From the NCBI RefSeq assembly GCF_000719975.1, contig NZ_JOIJ01000019.1:1-64000 (forward strand): DNA of 64,000 nt, read 5' to 3'. Below are positions 32,259 to 42,852 of this stretch, one piece after another; position 1 is the stretch's first letter; every line of letters begins with the position of its first letter. Both the position numbers and the translations under genes were made by a program. This DNA is from Prauserella rugosa. GTDB taxonomy: Bacteria; Actinomycetota; Actinomycetes; Mycobacteriales; Pseudonocardiaceae. The notes beneath the pieces were generated by a model, which worked only from the letters and a program-made list of their open reading frames with translations, made no database searches and was not told the origin of the DNA.

Positions 32259-35200
32259 TCCGGTCCCCGCAGCGACCGCTCGGCGACCCGGACGAGCGCG
32301 GCCACCTGCGGACCGGTGCCGGTACCGGTGCTCCTGCCGGTTCCCGGCTCGCCCGGTCCCGCGCCCGGTCCCGCGCCCGGTCCCTCGCTCCCGTGCTCGG
32401 CCAGGAGATCGGGCAGCGCGGCCAGCGTCTGCCGGAGCGCGTCGGCGAGTGCGTCCGCGTTCGTGTCGGTCGCCGTGCCCGGGCGGACCGCCACGATCCC
32501 GCGCCAGCCTGCCCCTTCGGGCATCACGGTCACGGTCACGGGGTGGTGCGTGAACTCGCGGAACCGCATTCCCGTCATGCGAAGCCCCGGAGCAGGCTCG
32601 GCGAGACGGTCCGGGTCCACCGGGTAGTTCTCGAACACCAGCAGGCTGTCGAAGAGCCGTTTCACGCCGACGGAGCGCTCCAGCGCAGGCAGCGGTGTCG
32701 TGTGGTGCTCGGCCATCGCCTGCTGCCGTGTCTGCAGGTCACGCAGCGCCGTCACGAGCCCGCCGGTGAGCGCTGCATGCACGGGAACGGTGTTGGCCAG
32801 CAGACCGATGATCTCCTCGACGCCGTCCACTTCGGGCGGACGGCCGGACACCATGGCACCGAAGTGGACATCCGTACGTCCGGTGCGGGCGGCGAGCACG
32901 GCCGACCACGCGCCCTGCACGAGCGTGTTGACCGTCAGTCCGTGCGCGGCGGCCGCGGCGCTGAGCCTGCGCACCGAGGTCGCGTCGACGTCGAAGGTCA
33001 CCGGCACGGGCCGTTCGGCAGCCGCCTCGCCGGGCGGCACGTCCGGCAGGGCGCGGTCATACCGGTCGACGGTCGAGAGCACGTCCTGCCACGCCGCGAC
33101 GTCGGCATCCCGGTCGCGTTCGGACAGCCAGCGCAGGTACCTGGTGAACGGCACCGGCTCCGGCAGGGTGGCGGCCGAGCCGGTGCGCGCGGCGTAGGCG
33201 GCGAAGATCTCACCGAGCATGCGCGGCGCCGACCATCCGTCACTGAGCAGGTGATGCGTGGTGAGCACGAACTCCACGCGGTCGGCCCCTCGGCGCACGA
33301 CGGTCGGGCGCACGAGCGATCCGGCGGTCACGTCGAACCGTTCGGCGAGGTCGGCCTCCAGCACCCGCTCGACCGCCGCGTCCACGTCGGACTCGCCGGA
33401 GACGTCGACGTAGCGGGCGTCGGGCGCGGCGTCGGCGATCAGCACCTGGCCATCGATGCCGTCGGGGAAGGCGGCACCGAGGTTCGGATGCCGCCGCATC
33501 AGGTCGCCGACGGCCGCGTGCAGCGCATCGACGTCGACGTTGCCGGACAGCGAGAACGTGGCCTGCACGGTGTACGGGTCGTGACCGCCGTCGGGAACGC
33601 GGCGGGAGTGCCGGAGCACCAGTTCCTGCAGCGGGCTCAGGGGTAGCACGTCGACGAGGCGGTAGCGCGTCTCGAGAGCGTCCACATCGGCCTGGTCGAG
33701 ACCGCCGAGCACGAGGTCCGACGGGGTGCGGCCCGCATGCGCGAGCGCCTCGTCGTCGGCGGCCAGTGCCTCCAGTTCCGCGCGGAACGTCTCGGCCAGG
33801 GAGGCGACGTCGTCGTCGGGGAACAGCGCACGTGGCCACGTGATCCGCACGTGCAGAGCCGGGCCGTCGCCCTCGTCCCACGTCATCGCGTTGAGCATGA
33901 GGCCGTGCGGCAGCGGGAGCGTGTCACCGGCCGAGCCGAACGGTGCCGACCCCGGCGGGGCCTGCCACGCGCGCTCGGCGACCGGGGCCGCGGCGAACTG
34001 GCCGAGGTAGTTCCAGCTCACCTCGGGCCGCACCGGGGTGACGACCCCCGCGGCCGAGAGCACCCCGTGGCCGAGTCCGTCGCCCTGGGCCTGCAGCCGC
34101 TCCTTGACGTCCTTCAGCTGAGCCGACGTCGGACCGTCCGGCAGCGTGATCCGCGCGGGGTGGACCGCGGTGAACCAGCCGACCGTGCGGGACAGATCCA
34201 CCTCCGTCGCCGGGTCGGGTGCGTGCCTGCCGTGGCCTTCGAGGTCGACGTACAGGTCGGCGGGCCGACGGCGCCACCGGCCGACGGCACGGGCGAGCGC
34301 GGTGAGCAGCACGGTGTCCGGGGTGGCGCGATACGCCGAGGGCAGCGCCGTCAGCAGCGCCTGGGTGGCACCGGCATCGAGCGCGAACTCGTGGTGCACC
34401 GCGGTGGCTCCGGTGTCCCGGTCGGGATCGAGTGCCGTGCGCGCCAGTCGTTTCGGCGGTTTCCTGCCGACCTCGCGCCAGTGCGGTGCCTCCGCCGCCC
34501 TGGCGTCGGCGGCACCGGCGAGCTCGCGCGCCCACCCGGCGAACGGTGCGGGACGCAGCAGGTCGTGACCGGCGTAGGCGTCGGCCAGGTCGTCGACGAG
34601 GATCCGCCACGACACGCCGTCGACGAGCAGATGGTGCGCCGCGATCACGAATCGGCCCAGCTCATCGGGCCCGCGGTCGACCCACAGCATCCGCACCAGC
34701 GGAGGTGCCGTGACGTCGAACCGCCCCCGGATGTCGGCGATCCAGTCGTCGATCAGCCCGCGAACGTCGGCGTCCCCGGTCGCGGTCGTGGCCGTGAGCA
34801 CCTCGGCCGCCGTGACCGCACCGGTCTCGGGGATGCGCAGCACCGGACCGTCGGCACCGCGCGCCAGGTGGGCGCGCAGCACGTCGTGGGTGTCCAGCAG
34901 CGTGTCGACCGCCCGCGCCCAGTCCTGCCGGTCCCCGCCCGCCGGCACGCAGAGCTCCGTCCACTGGCAGAAGTCGTCCGGCTTCGGCGAACGTTCGAGG
35001 AGATCGCGCATCACGGGCGTCAGCGGAGCGTCGCCTGTGGACGGACCGGCGTCCGGCCGGGCGGAGCCCTCCCCCGCGTGCTCACAGCGCGCGACGATCC
35101 CGGCGACGGTGCCGCCGTCGAGCACGTCGCGCGGACCGAGCCGCAGGCCGTGCCGCCGCGCGCGGGAGACGACCTGGAGCGAGACGATACTGTCGCCGCC

Positions 35201-38200
35201 GATCTCCAGGAAGTGGTCGTCGAGCCGGACCTCGCCGGCGTCCAGCACCTCGCGCACGATGTCGAGCAGTACCCGTTCGGCGTGGGTGCGCGGCTCGCGC
35301 CCGGCACCGGTCTCGCCGTGGTCGGGTGCGGGCAGGGCGCGCTCGTCGAGTTTCCCGCCCGGGGTGAGCGGCAGCCGATCGAGCGCCACGAACGCCGCGG
35401 GAACCATGTACTCGGGCAATTCGCGCAGCAGGTCGGCCCGCAAGCGGACCGGATCGAGACTCGAGCCCTCCGCGGGGATCACGTACCCCACCAGCTGCCG
35501 TCCACCGCGCACGACCACCGCGCACCCGCGCACGTCGGGATGCCGGCTCAACGCGCTCTCGATCTCGGCGAGCTCGATGCGGAACCCCCGCACCTTCACC
35601 TGCCGGTCCGCGCGTCCGAGGAACACGAGCTGGCCGTCGGGGCGCCACGCCGCGACGTCGCCGGTGCGGTACATCCGCGAACCCGGCTCACCGTGCGGGT
35701 CGGCGACGAACGCCTGCGCGGTCTGGCCGGGCCTGCCCAGGTAACCGCGGGCGAGTTTCGGGCCCGCGAGGTACAGCTCACCGGGCACGCCGACCCCCAC
35801 CGGCTGGAGGCCGTCGTCCAGGACGTAGGCGCGCACGTTCGGGTCCGGCCGTCCGATGGGGACGGTGCCGCGGTTGCCGGGTTCGTACTGCCACGTCACC
35901 GAGTTGATCGTCACCTCGGTCGGGCCGTAGGCGTTGAACAGCGCCCGCCTGCCCTTGCCCCAGCGGTCGGCGAGCTCCGGGTCGAGCCGCTCGGCACCCA
36001 CGACGAAGAAGACGTCCTCGTCGACCACCCGGTCCTCCGGGACGGCCGACAGGAAGGACGGCAGCAGGTTGATACCGGTGAGCCGGTGCTCGGCGATGTA
36101 GTCGAGCAGTTCGTCGCCGGGGACCCGCACCTCCTCCGGTGCGACGACGAGCGTGCCGCCGGAGGCCAGGGGCACCATCGTCTGCCAGACCGCGACGTCG
36201 AAGCTCGTCGAGGCGAAGTGCAGGTAGCGGTCCCGGTCGGTGACTCCGACGACCTCCTCCTGCAGCGAGATGAGGTCGCGCAGGCCACGGTGCGGCACGG
36301 CCACACCCTTCGGCTTACCCGTCGTGCCGGAGGTGTAGATGATGTAGGCCAGCGAGTCGGGCGTGAGCGTGGTGCGGGCGTGCACGGGATCGTCGTCCCG
36401 GCCGTCCGCGGCTGCCGGTTCGTCCAGGCGCACCACGGCACCGTCGCCCGGCACCTCGCCGCCCAGCCTGGCCAGCGCCGCGCCGTCGGTGACGAACGCG
36501 GCCGGGCGCGCGTCCTCGATCATGTAGCGCAGCCGCTCGGCCGGGTAGTCGGGATCCAGCGGCAGATACACCGCGCCCGCCTTGAGGATGCCGAACAACG
36601 CGACGATCATCTCGACGTCGCGGCCCAGGAGCATGCCGACGGGGGTCTCGGGCCCGGCCCCCGCGTCCAGCAGCCGGTGCGCGAGCCGGTTCGCCTGCCG
36701 GTCGAGCTCGGCGTAGGTCAGGCTGCGTTCCCGGCACACGAGGGCCTCGGCGTCGGGCGTGCGGGCGACCCACGCGCCGAACGTCTCCAGCAGACCCTGC
36801 CGTTCCACGGCGGGCAGGTACTTCGTGCCCTCGTGCAGCACGGCCGCGGTCTCGGTGTCGTCGAGCATCGGCAGCCGGCCGACGGGCCGGTCGGGGTCGT
36901 CGACCAGTTCGGTCAACAGGGTGTGCAGCCACCGCGCGTAGCCGCGGACGGTCTCCTCGTCGAAAGCTTGCGGCTGGTAGCTCAGCGCGAGCGTGAGCGC
37001 CTCGCCGGGCAAGGCGATGACGGTCAGCGGGTAGTGCGTCGCGTCGGTGATGTCCACACCGGACAGTTCGGCGTGTTCGTCGACGGCGATGCCCGCACCG
37101 TTGAACGGGAAGTTCTCCATCACCAGCAGCGTGTCGAACAGCTCGCCGACCCCGACCGCCCGCTGGATGTCGGGCAGGCCGAGGTGGTGGTGATCGGTCA
37201 GCGCGACGGACTCGGCGTGGATGTCGGCGAGCAGGTCCGAGGCGGTGGTCTCGGGCCGGTAGCGCACCCGCACCGGGATCGTGTTGCCCAGCTGGCCGAT
37301 CATCGACTCGACCCCGTCCACTTCGGCCGGACGACCAGAGACGGGGCAGCCGAATACCACGTCCCGCCTGCGGGTGAGCCTGCCGAGCAGCAGTCCCCAT
37401 GCCGCCTGCAGCACCGTGGTCACGGTGACGCCGCGGTCACGGGCGAAGCGCTGCAGGCGGCCGCTGAACTCCGCACCCAGTTCGAGCGACACGCGTCCCG
37501 GCCGTGCCACGCCGCGCCGGGCGGCCACGGGTGCCAGGCGCGTCCCTTCGTCCACTCCCGACAACGCCGACCGCCACGCCTCCAGTGCGGCGTCGCGGTC
37601 GCGCTCGGCGAGCCACCGGTGGTAGTCCTGCAGCGAGGCCGCGGCGGGCACCGCCGGGCCACCGCCCAGCTCGCGGTACAGCCCGAGCAGCGTCCTGCCC
37701 ACGAGCGGCATCGACCAGCCGTCGAGCAGCGCGTGATGGTTGGTCAGCACCAGCCGGTACTGCCGCGCACCGAGGCGGTAGAGGCGGAACCGGATGAGCG
37801 GCGGGGTCTCCGGGTCGAACCGGCGGTTCAACTCGGCCGTCCGTGCGGCGTCGAACGCCTCGAAGGCGGCCTCGCCTGCCTGATCGGCGCCCGCCAGCTC
37901 GACCGTGTCCCAGTCGAGGTGGACGTCGGCGGGCACGACCTGCACGACGTCCCCGCCCGAGGTCGTCGCCAGGTGCACGCGCAACGCCGGATGCCTGCGC
38001 AGCAGCTCGCGCGCGGCGTCGGCGAGCCGTACGGGGTCGACGTCGCCGCTGAGGCTGAGCACGGCCTGCACGACGTACACGTCCGCGTCCTCCTCGTCCG
38101 CCGCGAGGGTGTGGAACGACAGTCCGGCCTGGAGTGCGGTCGCGGGCAGCACGTCGGCCACGGGCCCCCGGCGTTCGAGTGCGTCGATGTCGGCCTGCTG

Positions 38201-41200
38201 CAGTGCGACAAGCGGCAGGTCCGAAGGGGTCAGCCCACCGCCGGACGGGCCGATGTGCTCGGCGTGGACGGCGAGCGCGTCGAGCGCCGCCTCCCAGGCA
38301 CACTGCAGGCCGGCCACGGCATCGTCGTCGAGGAGCCGCCCCGCTGCCGTCCACTCGACGGCGATCCGTGGACCGTCCGTTGTGGACTCTCCGGCCTCGT
38401 GGACGAAGCAGTTGAGCGCCAGCACCTGCTCGAGCGGTTTCGACTCCGGTTCGACGACCGCGAACGCCTCGCGGTCGGGAAGCCGCCAGTCACCGCCGTC
38501 CCCGGCGGCGAAGCGGCCCAGGTAGTTGAGCAGCACCTCGGGCGGGCCGGCGGTGATGCCGGCGTCGGGGTCGAGGTGGCGCAGCACGCCGTAGCCGACG
38601 CCCTCATCGGGCACGGCGCGGCGGGCTTCCTTCACCGCGCGCAGCAAGCGGCCCGCGGCGGGTCCGCCGGACAGTGCCTCGCGCAGTGCGGCGTCGGTGC
38701 CCACGGCATCCGCGGGCACGCGTACCGGGAACTCGGCGGTGAACCACCCGATGGTGCGGGACAGATCCGCCCCCGACGTCTGCGGATGACGTCCGTGACT
38801 CTCGACGGTGATCCCGAAGGCATCCTGCGTACGCAGCGACCGTAGCGCCAGCACGAGTGCGGTCAGCAGCACCTCGTCGGTGCCGGTGCGGTAGGCCGAC
38901 GGCAGTGTCGACAGCGCCGCCTCGGACACGCGCGGGCTCGCGACGGTCGTCTCGGTGCGGGCCGTGCCCACCGTGTCCCGCGCCGGGTCCAGCGCGGGCA
39001 GGCCCAGTGGGCGGATGTCCGGGTCGGTCGCACCGCGCCAGTACTCCAGCTCGGCGCGCCGTGCCCCCGACGAGCCCTGCTCGGCCAGCGCCAGCGCATG
39101 GGCGCGGAACGAGGTCCCCTCGGGTTCGGGTGGCGTGCCCTGCGTCGCCGCGCGCAGTGCCGGGATCAGCACCCGCCACGACACCCCGTCCACGACGAGG
39201 TGGTGCGCGACGATCACGATGCGGTGGTGGCCGAGCAGCGCCACCCGCAGCATCTGGCCCGCGTCGGGGTCGAGAGTGGCCGCCAGCGAGCGCGCGACGT
39301 CTGCAGGATCGGACGCGCCAGGATTGGAGCTGCCGGTGTGAACGACGTCCGCGGCCGCCCCGGACACGTCGCCGGTTTCCGGTTCGGCGGGCGGGATGGT
39401 GAGTCCGCCGTCACCGCCGCGGCGCATCCGGAGCGCGGGATACGTGGCCAGTACGGACCGCACACCGGCGACGAGCGCATCGCGATCCACCGGCTCGACG
39501 GTGCTGACCACCGTCCACTGTGCATAGCCAGCCACCGCTTCGGGTGGCGGGCCGGGTTCGAACAGCCCGCGGATGATCGGGGTGGCGGGAACGTCGCCCT
39601 CGGGTTCGTCGTGCTCGTCGGCGGCCGCGCCGCCGGTGCCGGAGAGCTCGGCGAGCCCGGCCGCGAGCGAACCGAGGTCGCGGCGGGCGAGCAGCTCGCG
39701 GGGGCGCAGCTCGAACCCGTGGGAGCGAAGCCTGCTGCTCACGCTGATCGCGCTGATGCTGTCGCCGCCGAGACCGAAGAAGTCGTCGTCCGGGCCGACC
39801 TGCTCGGCATCGAGGTCGAAGACCTCGGCGACAACCGCGCACAGCAGGCGTTCGCGGTCGGTAGCGGCGCGGCGGCCGCCGGACGTCGCGCGAGGGGCGG
39901 GCAATGCGGCACGGTCGACCTTGCCGTTCACCGTGAGCGGGAGCTCGTCGAGCACCACGACGGCCGAGGGCACGAGGTGATCGGGCAGCCGGGTGGCGAG
40001 CGCGTCCCGCACCGTCTCGGACGTGACGTCGGTGCCGGACCTGGCCGGCACGACATAGCCCACCAGGCGCGCCGTAGCCGTGTCGGTGCGGACCACCGCG
40101 GCGGCGGCGCTCACCCCGGGGAGCGCCGCCAGCTCCGCCTCGACCTCGCCGACCTCGACACGGTGCCCGCGGATCTTGACCTGGCCGTCCGCCCGTCCCG
40201 TGTAGACGAAACCGCGGCCGGGCACCCACCTGGCGAGGTCGCCCGTGCGGTACATCCGATCGCCCGGACCGCCGTAGGGATCGGCCACGAACCGTTCGGC
40301 GGTGCCCGCGAAGCGGCCGAGGTAACCCCGCGCGAGCTGAGGCCCGGCGAGATACAGCTCCCCGGTCGAGCCGGGTGCGACCGGCTGCAGGGCGTTGTCC
40401 AGCAGGTAGACCCGCGTGCCGGCCAGCGGGCGGCCGATGGCCGGCTCGTCCCCGGTGATCTCGGCGTAGGCCGCGTCGACGGTCGCCTCGGTGGGACCGT
40501 AGATGTTGCGCCCGTCCACATCCGACTCCACGACCCGCTGCCACAGCGCTGGCGGGGTGGCCTCACCACCCAGCACGAGCAGCGCGGGGCGGTACGGCGC
40601 ACCGTCGAGCAGGCCCGCGTCCGCGAGCGGTGCCGCCATGGAGGGCGTCGTGTCGACGACGTCGATGCCGTCGCGGGTGTAGGTGGCGAGCAGAGCGTCG
40701 GCGTCGGTCAGCACATCGCCGGCGTAGAGGTGCAGTTCGTGCCCGCACAGCAGCCACACCAGCTGGTCGAGCGCCGAGTCGAACGCGAACGAGTAGGTGT
40801 GGGCCACCCGCAGCCGCCTGCCCACGCCGCGTTCGGTGTCGGCGACCACTGTCGAACGCTGGTGGTGCAGCAGTGAGCGCAACCCACGGTCGGGCACGAG
40901 TACACCCTTGGGCTTGCCCGTCGAGCCCGACGTGTAGATGACGTAGGCCAGGTCGTCGGGCCGGCGTCCGCGCACGCGCTCGCCGTCCGACAGGGGCCGG
41001 TCGTCGGCATGGGCGGCGTCGGCGGTCGTCACCGAGGGCCACTCGCCGAGTGCACGGGGATGGGACGGGTCGGTGACGACCACGGCGGGCCGGGCGTCGT
41101 CCAGCAGCATCCGCACCCGCTCGTCCGGGTGGTCGGCCTCGAGCGGCAGGAACGCACCCCCGGCGTCGAGGGCCGCCAGCAGCGCGACGACGTAGTCGAC

Positions 41201-42781
41201 CGAGCGGGGCAGCGCGATCGCGACGAGGTCGTCGGGGCCGACTCCCCTGGCCCGCAACGTCCTGGCGAGCCGGTGCACGCGTGCCGCCAGCTCGGCGTAC
41301 GACACGCGTTCGTCACCGCACACGACGGCCACGTCGGCTCCGCGCGACGTCGCCAGCGCGGCGAGCACGTCGGGAACCGAGGCGGGCTCACCGGGCACCG
41401 CGGGCGGCGACCACGCGTCCAGCAGCGAGTCGCGCACCTCCCGTGCCACCACCGGCACCCGGCCCACCTCGGGACCGTCCTCAGTGGTCAGCTCTCGCAC
41501 GAGCGTGCACACGGTCGCCAGCCGGGCGTCCACATCGGATTGCGTGTGGGTACGCGCGTCGACCTCGAACCCGAGCAGCAGGCCGCCGTCCCTCGTGGGC
41601 AGCACACTCAGGCCCATGTCCTCTGGCGGCCCGCCCGCGACGTTGCGCATGACGCCCTTCGACCCGGCGAAGTCCAACGTCAGGTCGAAGGCCTTCAGGT
41701 TCACCCCGGCGCCGTGCAGGATCGCACCCGCGCCGGGCGCGGCCAGATCGCGCGGCAGGTTCTCCCCCCGATAGCGCTGGTGCACCCGCATCTCGGCCAT
41801 CGCCTCGGCCACCCGCCGCGCGACGATGCCCAGCGAGTCACCACCGCGCACCTCGATCCGCAACGGCAGCACGTTGACCGCCATGCCCGGGGTGCGCAGC
41901 TCGGGACCGCTCGTCCGGCACATCAGCGGCAGCGCGAACACCACGTCGGTGCGCCCCAGCACGCGGTGCAGGAACACCGCGTAGCAACCGAGGAGGGCGT
42001 CGCCCCACGTGACGCCCTCCCGGTCGGCGAACGCCCGCAGCGCCGTCATGTCGCCCGCGGACAACACCGTCTGCGCCGAGACGGTGTCGGCGGGCCCCGA
42101 CCCGGGCGTCGTCCATTCCGGAAGGTCCGGCAACGGGGTCATCCGGTCGACCCAGTAGGCGCGGTCCTGCTCCGGTTTGTCGCTCGCGAGGTACTCCCGG
42201 TCGGCGGCGACGAAGTCGGCGAACGAGCTGAACGGCGACGCAGGCGGTTCGGTGCCCGCCACCGACGCCGTGTAGCGCGCGGCCGTGCGGCGGGCGAGCA
42301 TCGCCGCGCTGTAGCCGTCGAACACGAGATGGTGACCGAGCTGGGTGTACCAGACCTCGGTGTCGGACAGGACGATGATCGTCTGCGAGTACAGCGGCCG
42401 CCCGGTCATGCCGCGGGAGGACTCGGCCAGCGCGAACCGTTCCGCCGTGACCAGCTGTTCGGCCGCCGCCCGCGGGTCGGCCTCGGTGCGGACGTCGACG
42501 ACCCGCGGCGGGACCACCGGCTCGTCGCTCACCCACTGCCGCGGGCCGTCCGCGGTCTCGGTCATGCGCAGCCGCAGGGATTCGGCGTCGGCGAGCGTTC
42601 CGGTCATCGCCTCGGCCAGCAGCGCCGTGTCGATCCGGTCGCCGCCTTCGATCTGCACCACGTCGCCGACCACGTAGTACGGCGAGTCGGGTTCGAGCCG
42701 CTGGGCGTTCCAGATACCGAGCTGCGCGCTCGTCAGCTCGAACAGCTCGGCGGCCTCAGGCGTTTCCGACGACGACAACAC
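32255..42781 (-). CDS. nonribosomal peptide synthetase, C-A-T-E-C-A-T-E-C
   Basis: 3508 aa. The GTG start 42781 follows GAGGAG (42786-42791). Domains: C1 (1-450, HHLVFDG at 150); A1 (470-975, YTSGSTGKPKG near 616); T1 (GGDS, Ser1008); E1 (1040-1490, HHLVVDG at 1193, SRTIGWFTAEFPV, NYLGRF); C2 (1500-1950, HHALLDG at 1682); A2 (1990-2490, YTSGTTGKPKG near 2150); T2 (GGDS, Ser2531); E2 (2560-3010, HHLLVDG at 2716, SRTVGWFTAVHP, NYLGQF); C3 (3020-3470, HHLLSDG at 3176), then a Gly/Pro tail. C1 should accept DHB from the aryl carrier protein. Both residues are epimerised. By alignment with GrsA I read specificity codes DSDDLLIVDK for A1 (two Asp suggest a basic substrate) and DVWNFVAINK for A2 (unassigned). 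No thioesterase, reductase or third A-T follows C3. Confidence 0.93.
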   Translation of the reverse strand: MLSSSETPEAAELFELTSAQLGIWNAQRLEPDSPYYVVGDVVQIEGGDRIDTALLAEAMTGTLADAESLRLRMTETADGPRQWVSDEPVVPPRVVDVRTEADPRAAAEQLVTAERFALAESSRGMTGRPLYSQTIIVLSDTEVWYTQLGHHLVFDGYSAAMLARRTAARYTASVAGTEPPASPFSSFADFVAADREYLASDKPEQDRAYWVDRMTPLPDLPEWTTPGSGPADTVSAQTVLSAGDMTALRAFADREGVTWGDALLGCYAVFLHRVLGRTDVVFALPLMCRTSGPELRTPGMAVNVLPLRIEVRGGDSLGIVARRVAEAMAEMRVHQRYRGENLPRDLAAPGAGAILHGAGVNLKAFDLTLDFAGSKGVMRNVAGGPPEDMGLSVLPTRDGGLLLGFEVDARTHTQSDVDARLATVCTLVRELTTEDGPEVGRVPVVAREVRDSLLDAWSPPAVPGEPASVPDVLAALATSRGADVAVVCGDERVSYAELAARVHRLARTLRARGVGPDDLVAIALPRSVDYVVALLAALDAGGAFLPLEADHPDERVRMLLDDARPAVVVTDPSHPRALGEWPSVTTADAAHADDRPLSDGERVRGRRPDDLAYVIYTSGSTGKPKGVLVPDRGLRSLLHHQRSTVVADTERGVGRRLRVAHTYSFAFDSALDQLVWLLCGHELHLYAGDVLTDADALLATYTRDGIDVVDTTPSMAAPLADAGLLDGAPYRPALLVLGGEATPPALWQRVVESDVDGRNIYGPTEATVDAAYAEITGDEPAIGRPLAGTRVYLLDNALQPVAPGSTGELYLAGPQLARGYLGRFAGTAERFVADPYGGPGDRMYRTGDLARWVPGRGFVYTGRADGQVKIRGHRVEVGEVEAELAALPGVSAAAAVVRTDTATARLVGYVVPARSGTDVTSETVRDALATRLPDHLVPSAVVVLDELPLTVNGKVDRAALPAPRATSGGRRAATDRERLLCAVVAEVFDLDAEQVGPDDDFFGLGGDSISAISVSSRLRSHGFELRPRELLARRDLGSLAAGLAELSGTGGAAADEHDEPEGDVPATPIIRGLFEPGPPPEAVAGYAQWTVVSTVEPVDRDALVAGVRSVLATYPALRMRRGGDGGLTIPPAEPETGDVSGAAADVVHTGSSNPGASDPADVARSLAATLDPDAGQMLRVALLGHHRIVIVAHHLVVDGVSWRVLIPALRAATQGTPPEPEGTSFRAHALALAEQGSSGARRAELEYWRGATDPDIRPLGLPALDPARDTVGTARTETTVASPRVSEAALSTLPSAYRTGTDEVLLTALVLALRSLRTQDAFGITVESHGRHPQTSGADLSRTIGWFTAEFPVRVPADAVGTDAALREALSGGPAAGRLLRAVKEARRAVPDEGVGYGVLRHLDPDAGITAGPPEVLLNYLGRFAAGDGGDWRLPDREAFAVVEPESKPLEQVLALNCFVHEAGESTTDGPRIAVEWTAAGRLLDDDAVAGLQCAWEAALDALAVHAEHIGPSGGGLTPSDLPLVALQQADIDALERRGPVADVLPATALQAGLSFHTLAADEEDADVYVVQAVLSLSGDVDPVRLADAARELLRRHPALRVHLATTSGGDVVQVVPADVHLDWDTVELAGADQAGEAAFEAFDAARTAELNRRFDPETPPLIRFRLYRLGARQYRLVLTNHHALLDGWSMPLVGRTLLGLYRELGGGPAVPAAASLQDYHRWLAERDRDAALEAWRSALSGVDEGTRLAPVAARRGVARPGRVSLELGAEFSGRLQRFARDRGVTVTTVLQAAWGLLLGRLTRRRDVVFGCPVSGRPAEVDGVESMIGQLGNTIPVRVRYRPETTASDLLADIHAESVALTDHHHLGLPDIQRAVGVGELFDTLLVMENFPFNGAGIAVDEHAELSGVDITDATHYPLTVIALPGEALTLALSYQPQAFDEETVRGYARWLHTLLTELVDDPDRPVGRLPMLDDTETAAVLHEGTKYLPAVERQGLLETFGAWVARTPDAEALVCRERSLTYAELDRQANRLAHRLLDAGAGPETPVGMLLGRDVEMIVALFGILKAGAVYLPLDPDYPAERLRYMIEDARPAAFVTDGAALARLGGEVPGDGAVVRLDEPAAADGRDDDPVHARTTLTPDSLAYIIYTSGTTGKPKGVAVPHRGLRDLISLQEEVVGVTDRDRYLHFASTSFDVAVWQTMVPLASGGTLVVAPEEVRVPGDELLDYIAEHRLTGINLLPSFLSAVPEDRVVDEDVFFVVGAERLDPELADRWGKGRRALFNAYGPTEVTINSVTWQYEPGNRGTVPIGRPDPNVRAYVLDDGLQPVGVGVPGELYLAGPKLARGYLGRPGQTAQAFVADPHGEPGSRMYRTGDVAAWRPDGQLVFLGRADRQVKVRGFRIELAEIESALSRHPDVRGCAVVVRGGRQLVGYVIPAEGSSLDPVRLRADLLRELPEYMVPAAFVALDRLPLTPGGKLDERALPAPDHGETGAGREPRTHAERVLLDIVREVLDAGEVRLDDHFLEIGGDSIVSLQVVSRARRHGLRLGPRDVLDGGTVAGIVARCEHAGEGSARPDAGPSTGDAPLTPVMRDLLERSPKPDDFCQWTELCVPAGGDRQDWARAVDTLLDTHDVLRAHLARGADGPVLRIPETGAVTAAEVLTATTATGDADVRGLIDDWIADIRGRFDVTAPPLVRMLWVDRGPDELGRFVIAAHHLLVDGVSWRILVDDLADAYAGHDLLRPAPFAGWARELAGAADARAAEAPHWREVGRKPPKRLARTALDPDRDTGATAVHHEFALDAGATQALLTALPSAYRATPDTVLLTALARAVGRWRRRPADLYVDLEGHGRHAPDPATEVDLSRTVGWFTAVHPARITLPDGPTSAQLKDVKERLQAQGDGLGHGVLSAAGVVTPVRPEVSWNYLGQFAAAPVAERAWQAPPGSAPFGSAGDTLPLPHGLMLNAMTWDEGDGPALHVRITWPRALFPDDDVASLAETFRAELEALAADDEALAHAGRTPSDLVLGGLDQADVDALETRYRLVDVLPLSPLQELVLRHSRRVPDGGHDPYTVQATFSLSGNVDVDALHAAVGDLMRRHPNLGAAFPDGIDGQVLIADAAPDARYVDVSGESDVDAAVERVLEADLAERFDVTAGSLVRPTVVRRGADRVEFVLTTHHLLSDGWSAPRMLGEIFAAYAARTGSAATLPEPVPFTRYLRWLSERDRDADVAAWQDVLSTVDRYDRALPDVPPGEAAAERPVPVTFDVDATSVRRLSAAAAAHGLTVNTLVQGAWSAVLAARTGRTDVHFGAMVSGRPPEVDGVEEIIGLLANTVPVHAALTGGLVTALRDLQTRQQAMAEHHTTPLPALERSVGVKRLFDSLLVFENYPVDPDRLAEPAPGLRMTGMRFREFTHHPVTVTVMPEGAGWRGIVAVRPGTATDTNADALADALRQTLAALPDLLAEHGSEGPGAGPGAGPGEPGTGRSTGTGTGPQVAALVRVAERSLRGPE

Positions 42782-42852
42782 TCGCTCCTCACAGCGTTTT
42801 CGGGACCCGGTTCTCTCGGCACCGGCAGCACGGGATCAGTGGGTGAGCCCGC

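Noticed and set aside
33737..38845. 1702-codon open frame on the plus strand opposite the NRPS gene
   Set aside because: It is the antisense shadow of the NRPS in very GC-rich DNA; composition is Arg/His/Gly-rich and it has no recognisable domain.
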